The notes beneath the pieces were generated by a model. The model searched no databases, had not been told where the DNA came from, and was given only the letters and a program-made list of their open reading frames with translations. From JAXDAY01 sp034679345 (lineage in GTDB: Bacteria > Eisenbacteria > RBG-16-71-46 > CAIMUX01 > VGJL01): 64,000 bases of DNA. Of this stretch, positions 34,107 through 45,214 are shown piece after piece; position 1 is the first letter of the stretch, and every line of letters begins with the position of its first letter. Both the position numbers and the translations under genes were made by a program. The stretch is from NCBI GenBank assembly GCA_034679345.1, contig JAXDAY010000034.1, positions 42,261 through 106,260 on the forward strand, read 5' to 3'.

Positions 34107-35912
34107 CTAGAGATCCCCTTCGCCGCGGTAGTCCTCGATCTTCGCCTGCGCGCGCAACTCCTCCATCCAGCGGTTGACGACCTCGCCCCGGCGGCGCTGG
34201 AGGATCTGGCGGCGGATCCCGTCGCGTTGTGTGGCGAGGAGCGACTCGTCCAGGGATCCTCGGGAGAGGACGTCGAGCAGGTACGCCCCGCGCTTCGTCG
34301 TGATCACCTCGTCGACCAGGCCGGTCTCGCCGTGGAAGACGCGGGCGAGGACGGCCGGATCGCTGCCGAGGCCTCGGGCAAAACCGCGGCGCGTGAAATC
34401 CTCCGTGGTCTCGAAACTGGCGAGGGAGTCGCCGCGCGCGGCCTGCTCGAGCGAGGAGCCTCGTGCTGAGGAGAGGATCCTCTCCGCATGCTCTTTCGCG
34501 CGCTCGACCTGGAGGTGATTCGCGTAGTCGGCGCGCGCGCGATCCTTGATCTCGTCGAACGGAACGATGCCCGCTTCGCGAACGCGCGTGAGCTGGACCA
34601 CGTAATAGGCGTCCGGCGCTTCCATGATGGAGATCTTCCCGGGCTGGGCGTTGAAGACCCAGTCCATGAAGCCGGCGATCTGTCCGAGACGGGGAACAAA
34701 GCTCTTTCGGCCGAAGGGGCCCGTGTCGGTCGGCGTGATGCCTTCGCGTCCGGCTCCCGCGTTCAGGTCGCCGCCAGCCTCGACCGATGCGGTCATGATC
34801 GTATAAGCCTTGTCACGGTACTCGATGAGGGACTCGCCGGAGAGGACGATCGGAATGAAGATGTCGGCGATTTTCGCCTGTTCCTCTTCGCCGCTCATCC
34901 GACGGTCCTCCACCTTGATGAGGTGGTACCCGTTCGGCTCCGTGATGATCTCGCTGAGCTGTCCTACCGGCAGAGAGAAGGCCGCCTCCCGCACCTTGGG
35001 GGCGCTGAACTGCGTCCGGTTCATGTAGACGCCCTGCTCGCCGCCGCGCAACTGCATCGGCGCCTCGGAGTAGGCGGCCACGAGAACGCTCCAGTCCTCG
35101 CCCTCGCGCGCTTCCTTCGCGGCCTGCTGGATCGTCTCCAGGGCCGTGAGCGAGTCGACGGCGGTTGCCTTCTTCTCGACCCGGACGGAGCGGATCCACG
35201 CCTGGCGATCGAGGCGGTAGTCCTCCGTGTGGTCATCGTAGTAGGAGCGGATCTCCGACTCCGCGAGCCCTGCCGGATCGACCTTGAAGCGCGTGGCCGG
35301 GACGTGGACATAGGCCACCCTCGCCTTCACGTTGTCGGCCTCGAACTGCCGGCGGATGTCCGCCTCGCTGACCTTCACCGAGGATTCGACCAGATGCTGC
35401 AGCTTCTGCTTCGGCAGATCCATCCGGTAATAGGTCTCGAGCCAGAGCCAATCCCGGTTGGGATCGGAGAGGGAAGCGATGTACTTCGCGTAGTCGAATC
35501 GTCCGTCGGTCTGGAAATCGGGGAGCTGCATGATCTGTGGGAGCGGCTGCGTGCGGATCGCCTCGACGATCTCCTTGTCGCTCACCTGGATGCCGCGGGC
35601 GCGGATCTCCTGGTCGACGAGAATCTCCTGGATGAGCTGGTTCCATGCTTGATCCCGGATCTGGACGTCCATCGACTCGTCGATCTGCTGGCCCTGCTGC
35701 ATCGCGTTGGCGCGGGCCTGGTTGATCCGCTCCTGGTAGACCATTCCGTAGATCGGGTCGGAGTTGATCCGGCCGATCACTCCCGGCTGCCGGCCGCCGG
35801 ATCCGCCGAATCCCTGGAAGTCCATCCCCCAGGCCAGGAAGATCAGCAACACGAAGGCCGCGGTGGTGATCCACATGATCAGCTTCGTGTTGCGGCGCAT
35901 TGCTTGGAACAT
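34107..35912 (-). CDS. PpiD/SurA-like periplasmic peptidyl-prolyl isomerase
   Basis: Membrane-anchored folding factor of 601 residues. A basic N-terminus and one helix (KLIMWITTAAFVLLIFLAWGM, about 9-29) are followed by a SurA_N-like helical domain (VYQERINQARANAMQQGQQ … DQAWNQLIQEILVDQE), then a parvulin domain at about 240-350 (REGEDWSVLVAAYSEAP, GGEQGVYMN, FSLPVGQLSEIITEPNGYHL) and a second, parvulin-like region further on. The layout is that of PpiD. ATG at 35912 is preceded by GGAGGAG. It assists outer-membrane or secreted protein folding, fitting the many exported proteins in this window. Confidence 0.88.
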   Translation of the reverse strand: MFQAMRRNTKLIMWITTAAFVLLIFLAWGMDFQGFGGSGGRQPGVIGRINSDPIYGMVYQERINQARANAMQQGQQIDESMDVQIRDQAWNQLIQEILVDQEIRARGIQVSDKEIVEAIRTQPLPQIMQLPDFQTDGRFDYAKYIASLSDPNRDWLWLETYYRMDLPKQKLQHLVESSVKVSEADIRRQFEADNVKARVAYVHVPATRFKVDPAGLAESEIRSYYDDHTEDYRLDRQAWIRSVRVEKKATAVDSLTALETIQQAAKEAREGEDWSVLVAAYSEAPMQLRGGEQGVYMNRTQFSAPKVREAAFSLPVGQLSEIITEPNGYHLIKVEDRRMSGEEEQAKIADIFIPIVLSGESLIEYRDKAYTIMTASVEAGGDLNAGAGREGITPTDTGPFGRKSFVPRLGQIAGFMDWVFNAQPGKISIMEAPDAYYVVQLTRVREAGIVPFDEIKDRARADYANHLQVERAKEHAERILSSARGSSLEQAARGDSLASFETTEDFTRRGFARGLGSDPAVLARVFHGETGLVDEVITTKRGAYLLDVLSRGSLDESLLATQRDGIRRQILQRRRGEVVNRWMEELRAQAKIEDYRGEGDL

Positions 35913-35961
35913 ACCGACGACTCCTCCTCATGCGTCCCGAGCCCCTCGGAGACAAAATAGC

Positions 35962-35991
35962 AGGATAGCACGGCGCGAGCGCCCGACTCAA
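35962..35991 (-). promoter_or_regulatory. Predicted promoter for the ppiD-like operon
   Basis: On the minus strand TTGAGT (35991-35986) and TATCCT (35967-35962) are 18 bases apart. The -10 is about 50 bases before the ATG at 35912. A TATTTT follows a few bases downstream as an alternative -10. Confidence 0.42.
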
Positions 35992-36018
35992 CTCAGGCTC
36001 AAGCGCCGGGCCGGACCC

Positions 36019-36048
36019 TTGACCCCCCCAGTCGGGGGGGCCTACACT
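36019..36048 (+). promoter_or_regulatory. Predicted promoter whose spacer is a perfect G/C hairpin
   Basis: TTGACC at 36019-36024 and TACACT at 36043-36048 are 18 bases apart, about 26 bases before the ATG of the first DUF21 gene. The spacer is largely a perfect inverted repeat: seven C at 36023-36029, loop AGTC, seven G at 36034-36040. This could be an operator or a conformationally sensitive spacer. It faces the ppiD promoter. Confidence 0.5.
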
Positions 36049-36073
36049 CCGCCGAAGGTTTGCGAAGCCGTTC

Positions 36074-37327
36074 ATGGAAGATGCTTCATCTCTGATCCTG
36101 GTCCTCCTCGTGCTCGCCTCGGCCGCGTTTTCCGGGTCCGAGGCGGCCTTCTTCTCACTGAACCAGATTCAGATCAGGCAGTTGGAGACCAGCCGCGACC
36201 GGGCCTCCCGGTGGGTCCTCCGCCTGCTCGCCCGTCCCCAGAGGCTTCTGAACTCCCTCCTGGTGGGCAACACCCTCGCGAGCGTCGGGCTCTCCGCATT
36301 CGTCGCGACCCTCGTCCTGGGCCGTTACGGCGATGACGGCTTGAAGCTGGCCATCCCGATTGTCTCGGTGGGCGCTCTGCTCATCTGCGAGATCCTGCCC
36401 AAGAGCATCGCCGTGAACTCCGCCTCGACCGTCTCGCGGCTCGTCGCGATCCCGCTGGATCTCATCCTTCGGATCTTGAGCCCCTTGACCTGGTCGATCG
36501 ACCGGACCACCGGGGGCCTGGCGCGCCTCTTCGGTCTCCCTTCCTCCGATCGGGGTTCCCGGCGACGGCCGACCCACCGCGATCTGCGGGCGGCCCTGGA
36601 AGAGATCGAGGAGGAAGGCGGAATGAGCCGGATTGAGCGGCGGCTGACCCAAAACATCCTCTCATTCTCCCGGATCACCGCGGAGGAGGTGATGACTCCG
36701 CGGGTCGACATCGTCGCCGCCCCTGCGGACGCGAGCCGCGAGGAGCTCCGCGACTTGATTCTCGAGGCGAAGCACTCGCGGATCCCGCTCTACGAGAAGA
36801 CGCTCGACGGGATCGTGGGATATCTGCCGGCGCGCGAGTTCCTGCTCGACGATCGGCAGCGGATCGCCAACCTGATCCGTCCCGTTCACATCGTCCCCGA
36901 GAAGGCGCCGATCGACCGCGTGTTTCACGACATCCGCAAAGGGCGCTGGAGAATGGTGATCGTGATCAACGAGTACGGCGAGACGACGGGACTCCTGACC
37001 GTGGAAGACCTGATCGAGCAGATCGTGGGGGAGCTCCACGACGAGTTCGAGCCCACCGAGGAGGAAGTGGTGGAGCTGGGCCCCGGCGCCTTTGAGGCGC
37101 TGGGACGCACCTCGATCCAGGACTTGAGCGACAGAATCGGCGTCGAGCTGCCGCAGGACCAGGCGGTCAGCTTGAACGGTCTTCTCTGCGCCCTCCACGG
37201 CGGTTTCCCCCGCGTGGGAACGGTCCTGCGCTGGGGCGCGCTCCGCTTCGAAGTCCTGGAGGTCGCGCGTCATCGGGTCGTCCGCGCGCGGATCCGGCGG
37301 ATCGACGAGCAGGGGGCCGAGTCGTGA
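36074..37327 (+). CDS. DUF21/CBS/CorC_HlyC membrane protein (CNNM/CorC family), first copy
   Basis: Protein of 417 residues. The N-terminal DUF21 domain has three to four helices (ILVLLVLASAAFSGSEAAFFSL with the conserved SGSEAA/FFS motif, LLVGNTLASVGLSAFVATLVL, EILPKSIAV). A CBS pair follows from about 205 (ITAEEVMTPRVDIVAAPAD, HSRIPLYEKTLDGIVGYLPAR, MVIVINEYGETTGLLTVEDL) and a CorC_HlyC domain from about 335. Members of this family export Mg2+ or otherwise control divalent cation levels; the older name hemolysin is misleading. It is the first gene of a four-gene run and its stop overlaps the second paralogue as GTGA. Confidence 0.9.
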   Translation: MEDASSLILVLLVLASAAFSGSEAAFFSLNQIQIRQLETSRDRASRWVLRLLARPQRLLNSLLVGNTLASVGLSAFVATLVLGRYGDDGLKLAIPIVSVGALLICEILPKSIAVNSASTVSRLVAIPLDLILRILSPLTWSIDRTTGGLARLFGLPSSDRGSRRRPTHRDLRAALEEIEEEGGMSRIERRLTQNILSFSRITAEEVMTPRVDIVAAPADASREELRDLILEAKHSRIPLYEKTLDGIVGYLPAREFLLDDRQRIANLIRPVHIVPEKAPIDRVFHDIRKGRWRMVIVINEYGETTGLLTVEDLIEQIVGELHDEFEPTEEEVVELGPGAFEALGRTSIQDLSDRIGVELPQDQAVSLNGLLCALHGGFPRVGTVLRWGALRFEVLEVARHRVVRARIRRIDEQGAES

Positions 37328-38568
37328 CGACCCCGGTCGAAGCGATCCTCTTCGTCGCCTGCCTGCTGGGGGTGGCGTTCTTCGAGGGATCCGAGACCTC
37401 CCTGCTGGTCTCCGACCGTCTCCGCCTTCGCTCCACGGCGAAGGCGCGCCATCTGGGCACCGACCTCTCCCTCGATCTCCTGGGCCGCCGGGACCAAGTG
37501 CTGGTGACCCTGCTCACCGCGAGCACGCTCTGCAGCACGGCGGCCGCGGCGATCGCCACGAGCCTGGTGGAGGACTTGCTCGGGCTGACGACGCTCGCCG
37601 CGGTGGTGACAAGCATCAGTGTGACGATCGTCGTGCTGATCTTCGGGCAGGTTCTGCCGAAGGGGATCGCGCGGCAGCACGCGGAGGCGATCCTGACGGC
37701 GATCGCGCGGCCGCTCTTCGCCCTCGATCTGCTCCTCCTGCCGGTGACGGCGGGCGTGAGGTGGCTCGCCCGGGTGCTCCGGGGCGGCCGCCGCGGCGTC
37801 ATCCTCACCCGAGAGGAGATCAAGCTGCTGGCCCAGGACGTGCCGATCGAGACCGGCACGCTGCGCCAGGAGACGCGCATGCTCCAGTCGATCCTGGATT
37901 TCGGGCACACGACCGCTCGGGAGGTCATGGTTCCGATGCCCGCGGTCGTCTCCCTCGATTCGACCAGCAGCATCGACATGCTTCGGGCCGTCGTGCGACG
38001 CAGGCCCTATACCCGGATCCCGGTGTTCGAGCGCAGGGTCGATCGCGTGATCGGCGTGGTCAATGTGTTCGACGCCCTTTCCGATCCCGACGCCGGCGAG
38101 ACGATCGAGGTCCATATGCGTCCGGTCACGATGGTGCCCGAGACGAAACAGATCGACCGGCTCATGGTCGAGATGCAGCGCCGCGCAGAGTCGATGGTGG
38201 TCGTTGTCAACGAGTTCGGCTCCTGCACCGGCATCCTCACGATGGAGGACATCGTCGAGGAGATCATGGGAGAGCTCGCCGACGAGCACGAAGTGGGGGT
38301 GCGGAGGATTCGACCCCTCGGCGAGGGAGTTTTCATCGTCGATGCCTTGACCGATATTGACGATATCAATGAGGAACTGGGTCTGGAGCTTCCCAAAGTG
38401 CGTTACGATACGATCGGCGGGCTGGTCCTGCGTCGCTTGGGTCGAATTCCCCAGGAAGGGGAGCAGTTCGCGCTCGGCGGCGTGGGGTTCGAGGTGGTTG
38501 AAACTTACCCGTACGGGGTCCGGACGTTGAAACTGACCCTGAGCGCGAAGGCGGGGGAGAACCGATGA
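37324..38568 (+). CDS. DUF21/CBS/CorC_HlyC membrane protein, second copy
   Basis: Paralogue of the preceding gene with the same domain order (414 residues): DUF21 (LLGVAFFEGSETSLLVSDRLRL, FGQVLPKGIARQHAEAI), CBS pair (TTAREVMVPMPAVVSLDST, YTRIPVFERRVDRVIGVVNV, MVVVVNEFGSCTGILTMEDI) and CorC_HlyC C-terminal domain. The SGSE motif of the first copy is EGSE here. GTG start at 37324 overlaps the upstream stop. The tandem pair may form a heterodimeric transporter, since the family works as dimers; that is inference. Confidence 0.9.
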   Translation: MTTPVEAILFVACLLGVAFFEGSETSLLVSDRLRLRSTAKARHLGTDLSLDLLGRRDQVLVTLLTASTLCSTAAAAIATSLVEDLLGLTTLAAVVTSISVTIVVLIFGQVLPKGIARQHAEAILTAIARPLFALDLLLLPVTAGVRWLARVLRGGRRGVILTREEIKLLAQDVPIETGTLRQETRMLQSILDFGHTTAREVMVPMPAVVSLDSTSSIDMLRAVVRRRPYTRIPVFERRVDRVIGVVNVFDALSDPDAGETIEVHMRPVTMVPETKQIDRLMVEMQRRAESMVVVVNEFGSCTGILTMEDIVEEIMGELADEHEVGVRRIRPLGEGVFIVDALTDIDDINEELGLELPKVRYDTIGGLVLRRLGRIPQEGEQFALGGVGFEVVETYPYGVRTLKLTLSAKAGENR

Positions 38569-39569
38569 GTCGCTTTCGAGTCCTTCTGATTTGCTCTCTG
38601 CTGGCGGGCGTGTTTGGGGGGGAGGCGGCCGGACGCAACGCCCTTCACGCGGTCGTCTCGCGCGGCACCACGGCGGTGGCCGCTGGCGACAGCGGACGGA
38701 TCCTCTACTCGCCCCAGGCCCCTCACGTCAACTGGATCCCCGCCGATCCCGATCCGACGCGCACGCCGCTGCGCTCGGTGACGATCGGCTCGAACGATTA
38801 CCTCGTGGTCGGCGACGATGGCCGCATGATGCGCAGCTTCACGACGGTCGGCGACAAGTGGCGTCCGCTGAGCCCGGAGACGGACGCCGACCTGCTCGGA
38901 GCGTCGAGGACGGAGAATCGATTCCTCGCCGTCGGCACGGGCGGGGCGATTCTGCGTTCGGCGACCGTCTTCGGCGACGGATGGGAGGCGATCGAATCGC
39001 CGACCCTCCACGATCTGCGCTCCGTGGTCGGCGGCACGGCGTACTCCGTCGCCGTGGGGGATTCGGGCACGATCCTCTGGGCGGTCACCTCGAACGTCGC
39101 CATCTGGTACGAGGTGGAGTCGGTCCCCTCGAGCGAGGATCTGCTGGGCGTGACGGTCGGTCCCGGCGCGAGCCAGCGCTTCTGGGCGGTGGGCCGAAAT
39201 GGCGTGATCCTGCGCTCCCTGCCCAATCCCCAGCAGTGGGATCTCCTCGACTCCCCGGCGCAGACCGACCTGAACTCGGTCACCTTCTACGGGGAATATG
39301 GCGTCGCGGTTGGAGACGGCGGCACGATCCTCTTCTCCAACGGGGGGGCGACCTGGACCTCGGTGGAATCGCCCACGACCCAGGACCTCTATGGGGTCGC
39401 TTACACGGGAAGCGGCCTGGGCGGCCGCTTTGTCGCGGTGGGCGACGAGAACACGATCCTCTTCTCGACGCTGGGCAATCAGGGATGGACCTCGGGCGTC
39501 GTCGCCTCGAAGCGGACGAGCTGGGGAGTATTGCGGGGATCGTGGGGAAGCCGCGGCGGCGGGAAGTGA
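38565..39569 (+). CDS. Secreted seven-repeat beta-propeller protein (Ycf48-like)
   Basis: Protein of 334 residues with a signal peptide (about 1-22). It carries seven copies of a strand motif of the type A-V-G-D-x-G-x-I-L-x-S: AAGDSGRILYS, VVGDDGRMMRS, AVGTGGAILRS, AVGDSGTILWA, AVGRNGVILRS, AVGDGGTILFS and AVGDENTILFS, spaced about 40-45 residues apart. This matches a seven-bladed propeller of the Ycf48/HCF136 or sialidase-like type. No sorting tail is seen. ATG overlaps the preceding stop and its stop overlaps the nth start. Role unknown; such propellers often mediate protein assembly. Confidence 0.82.
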   Translation: MSRFRVLLICSLLAGVFGGEAAGRNALHAVVSRGTTAVAAGDSGRILYSPQAPHVNWIPADPDPTRTPLRSVTIGSNDYLVVGDDGRMMRSFTTVGDKWRPLSPETDADLLGASRTENRFLAVGTGGAILRSATVFGDGWEAIESPTLHDLRSVVGGTAYSVAVGDSGTILWAVTSNVAIWYEVESVPSSEDLLGVTVGPGASQRFWAVGRNGVILRSLPNPQQWDLLDSPAQTDLNSVTFYGEYGVAVGDGGTILFSNGGATWTSVESPTTQDLYGVAYTGSGLGGRFVAVGDENTILFSTLGNQGWTSGVVASKRTSWGVLRGSWGSRGGGK

Positions 39570-40243
39570 ACAACGCCGCGGACCGGCGCGCGCTCCAGTC
39601 GCGGATGCGCCGGACCGTGAGCTCCATGGCCCAGGCGCAGGGCCTCACGCCGGCCGCCATGACGCGGCTCGCCGAGGGACGCCACGATCCCTACGAGATT
39701 CTCGTGGGAACGGTGATCAGCCAGCGGACGAGGGACGAGGTGACCATCGAGGCGACCCGGCGGTTGGTCGAGTTCGCCCCAGACGCTCGCAGTCTTCTCC
39801 GCGCCCCTGTCGGACGGATCGAGCGCGCGATTTACCCCGCCGGTTTCTACAAGACGAAGGCGCGATCGCTGCGCGCGATCGCCGGGATCCTGGTGAATCG
39901 CCACGGGGGGAGAGTTCCCTCGAGCATGGAGGAGCTGCTCGAGCTGCCCGGCGTCGGCAGGAAGACGGCCAACCTGGTCCTTCTTCTCGGCCACGGGATC
40001 CCGGCCCTGTGCGTCGACACCCATGTCCACCGCATCTCCAATCGGCTCGGCTTCGTGGCGACCCGGAGCCCTGATGAGACCGAGGAGGCGTTGGCGGCGG
40101 TTCTCCCGCGATCACTCTGGTGGATCTATAACGAGCTTCTCGTGAGCTACGGGAAGGGGGTCTGCACGCCGCTCTCTCCGCGGTGCTCGATTTGCGCGGT
40201 GGCGCGCCTGTGCCCGCGGGTCGGCGTCAGTCGCTCCCGCTGA
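39566..40243 (+). CDS. nth: Endonuclease III
   Basis: Bifunctional DNA glycosylase/AP lyase that removes oxidised pyrimidines. It has 225 residues, typical. The helix-hairpin-helix motif LPGVGRKTA contains catalytic Lys133, and CVDTHVHR contains catalytic Asp151. The [4Fe-4S] cluster motif C-x6-C-x2-C-x5-C is complete (Cys200, 207, 210, 216). The N-terminal motif DPYEILVGTVISQRTRDE has Arg where many members have Ala/Gln-T-D. GTG at 39566 overlaps the propeller gene stop, an odd partner for a repair gene. Confidence 0.93.
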   Translation: MNNAADRRALQSRMRRTVSSMAQAQGLTPAAMTRLAEGRHDPYEILVGTVISQRTRDEVTIEATRRLVEFAPDARSLLRAPVGRIERAIYPAGFYKTKARSLRAIAGILVNRHGGRVPSSMEELLELPGVGRKTANLVLLLGHGIPALCVDTHVHRISNRLGFVATRSPDETEEALAAVLPRSLWWIYNELLVSYGKGVCTPLSPRCSICAVARLCPRVGVSRSR

Positions 40244-40297
40244 GGCTGCTGAGCGCGCACGCCGCGGGTTGGTCGGGCTTCTGCCGGCGGGGGGGCG

Positions 40298-41023
40298 CTA
40301 GATGGAGAGGATGTTTCGAATCCTCTGGAGGCCGTGGCGTCCCTCGGCGAGGAGGACCAAGAGCTCGACCTCGCCCCGGTCGAGGTAGATCCCACCGCAG
40401 TTCTCGCACCTCTCGAGCTTCACATCCTCGCCCTCGACCTCGTCGAGCGAGTCGCCGCACTTGGGACAGACCATCCACCAGGACTCGTCGCTCATTTCGC
40501 TTTCCCGCTCGATCCTCTCGCGGTCCAGCTCCCCTCGTCGCACGCGGGAATCGTCCATGCGGGAGTAGAGGGTCTCCACGTCGTCCATCTCCTCGGGGGG
40601 AGCGACCTCCTCTTCCTCTTCCCCGTAGGGGATCTCCTCGTCCGTCCGGGAGACCTGCGATTGTGGGGAGGATGCCGGAGCCGCCTCGAGCCGCGCCTCG
40701 AGGGAGCGGACTCGTGCGAGCGCTTCCTCGAGCTGCCCTTGGAGGATCTCGCGCTCCGTGTCCGCCGCCTCCGCCAGGGCGACCTGATTGTCACGATCCT
40801 CGAGCAGGAGCTTGAACCGCTCCCTCAGCTGGGCCAACTCGATCTCGAGGTTCGACATCGGCTCGCGCGAGGGTCGAGGCGCGGCCGCCCGGGTCTTCGG
40901 ACCGGCTGGTCGCGCGGGCTTCGCGGGGCCGGGTTTCGCCGCCGCTCCCCGCGGCTTCTTCGTGGTCGGTTTCGCGGGGCTCTTCTCTGGCGGTTTCGCC
41001 GCTGTCTTCTTCTTCATGGTCAT
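40298..41023 (-). CDS. Zinc-ribbon (zf-TFIIB) protein with histone H1-like basic tail and coiled coil
   Basis: Protein of 241 residues in three parts. Residues 1-55 are Lys/Ala/Pro-rich with repeats like KKPRGAAAKPGPAKPARP, similar in composition to histone H1-like tails. Residues about 57-110 form a coiled coil (MSNLEIELAQLRERFKLLLED … LARVRSLEARLE), then an acidic stretch (GEEEEEVAPPEEMDD). The C-terminus has a zf-TFIIB ribbon: CPKCGDSLDEVEGEDVKLERCENCGGIYLD and an EVELL helix, with two CxxC pairs. ATG at 41023 has GAGGTG six bases upstream and overlaps the preceding gene's stop. The gap 40244-40297 to nth holds no clear terminator. Function unknown, possibly nucleic-acid binding. Confidence 0.8.
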   Translation of the reverse strand: MTMKKKTAAKPPEKSPAKPTTKKPRGAAAKPGPAKPARPAGPKTRAAAPRPSREPMSNLEIELAQLRERFKLLLEDRDNQVALAEAADTEREILQGQLEEALARVRSLEARLEAAPASSPQSQVSRTDEEIPYGEEEEEVAPPEEMDDVETLYSRMDDSRVRRGELDRERIERESEMSDESWWMVCPKCGDSLDEVEGEDVKLERCENCGGIYLDRGEVELLVLLAEGRHGLQRIRNILSI

Positions 41024-41499
41024 CGCCACCTCGGCGCCGCAGAGTCGGAGAGGTCGACCGCCTCGCCCATCGGCGCGCGGCTCTTCGAGGCCAGGCCAAT
41101 GCCGACGCCCTCGAGCGGCGCAGGCTCCGGCGCGTCGTCTCCCGCCAGCGCGGGGGCGGGGAGAAGAGGGTCTCGCGCGTCGCTGAAGCCATCGTCTCGG
41201 GCGACGATCACGCCATAGGCGAAGCCGGCAATCGCGCCCAATGCGACGCCCCATCGAATCGTGTCGTCCCGGGAATCCGAGTCGACAACGAGCGATGTCG
41301 TCAGCCCGAGCAATCCTCCCAGCAGGGCTCCGTAGACGGTGGTCTTCGTGATGTTGAGCATGCTCTCGTCGCTCTCCCCCGCGTGGGAGGGGGGAGTGAT
41401 CGCGACGATCGCGATGAGCGCCGTCAGGACGAGTGCCGGAAAGGCCGAGGGTCGCGGGGGGGCGAAGCCCGGCATCGCGGGGAAACGGAACCGCTCCAT
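41020..41499 (-). CDS. Small exported glycine-zipper-like protein
   Basis: Protein of 159 residues. A signal peptide or membrane helix (SAFPALVLTALIAIVAITPP, about 19-38, then SHAGE) is followed by a small-residue-rich hydrophobic hairpin (TTVYGALLGGLLGLTTSLVV and WGVALGAIAGFAYGVIVA, linked by DSDSRDDTI), reminiscent of glycine-zipper membrane proteins. The tail is polar. It is the first gene of a two-gene minus-strand unit and is coupled to the zinc-ribbon gene by ATGA. It has a strong promoter with a palindromic operator. Not recognised. Confidence 0.72.
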   Translation of the reverse strand: MERFRFPAMPGFAPPRPSAFPALVLTALIAIVAITPPSHAGESDESMLNITKTTVYGALLGGLLGLTTSLVVDSDSRDDTIRWGVALGAIAGFAYGVIVARDDGFSDARDPLLPAPALAGDDAPEPAPLEGVGIGLASKSRAPMGEAVDLSDSAAPRWR

Positions 41500-41518
41500 A
41501 CGAGGGCGCTCCTTTTCG

Positions 41519-41532
41519 AGTGGGATCCCACT
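41519..41532. repeat. 14-base perfect palindrome in the 5' leader
   Basis: AGTGGGATCCCACT reads the same on both strands and lies 20 bases upstream of the glycine-zipper gene start, between the promoter and its ribosome-binding region. It may be a second operator half or a leader element. Confidence 0.45.
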
Positions 41533-41533
41533 G

Positions 41534-41557
41534 ACGGTTCGCGAGTCTACGAACCGT
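41534..41557. promoter_or_regulatory. Predicted operator: perfect inverted repeat centred on a -10 box
   Basis: ACGGTTCG (41534-41541) and CGAACCGT (41550-41557) form a perfect 8-base inverted repeat with an 8-base centre. The centre contains the TAGACT -10 box of the minus-strand promoter, so a dimeric regulator bound here would block transcription of the glycine-zipper/zinc-ribbon unit. Confidence 0.5.
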
Positions 41558-41572
41558 GAGCGGGTCTGTCAA
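41544..41572 (-). promoter_or_regulatory. Predicted strong sigma70-type promoter (minus strand)
   Basis: A perfect TTGACA -35 (41572-41567) and TAGACT -10 (41549-41544) are 17 bases apart, 45 bases before the ATG at 41499. It is the best promoter match in the window and is divergent from the dnaE promoter. Confidence 0.62.
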
Positions 41573-41582
41573 CCGGACCGGC

Positions 41583-41611
41583 TTGCCGCAGGGCCCCGAC
41601 TGTGTTATTTT
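41583..41611 (+). promoter_or_regulatory. Predicted promoter for dnaE
   Basis: TTGCCG (41583-41588) and TATTTT (41606-41611) with a 17-base spacer, 53 bases before the TTG start of dnaE. It lies back-to-back with the minus-strand promoter at 41544-41572, leaving only 10 bases between the -35 boxes. Confidence 0.48.
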
Positions 41612-41664
41612 GGCGCCCGCGTCGGTGCCTCATCGGATCGGGGGATTCTTCGCGGGGGGATTGA

Positions 41665-45144
<3,480 letters not shown>

Positions 45145-45214
45145 AGTTTCTACTGGACTGGCCTAATTCATGTGGGCTAAAGTAATCTGTTCGGCCGAAT
45201 CCGGGGGGTGATCG

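Noticed and set aside
40244..40297. Terminator between nth and the convergent zinc-ribbon gene
   Set aside because: GC-rich, but no good inverted repeat or T-run could be drawn.
45145..45214. Promoter or tRNA between dnaE and the PHP gene
   Set aside because: AT-richer 70-base gap, but no -35/-10 pair at proper spacing and no cloverleaf.
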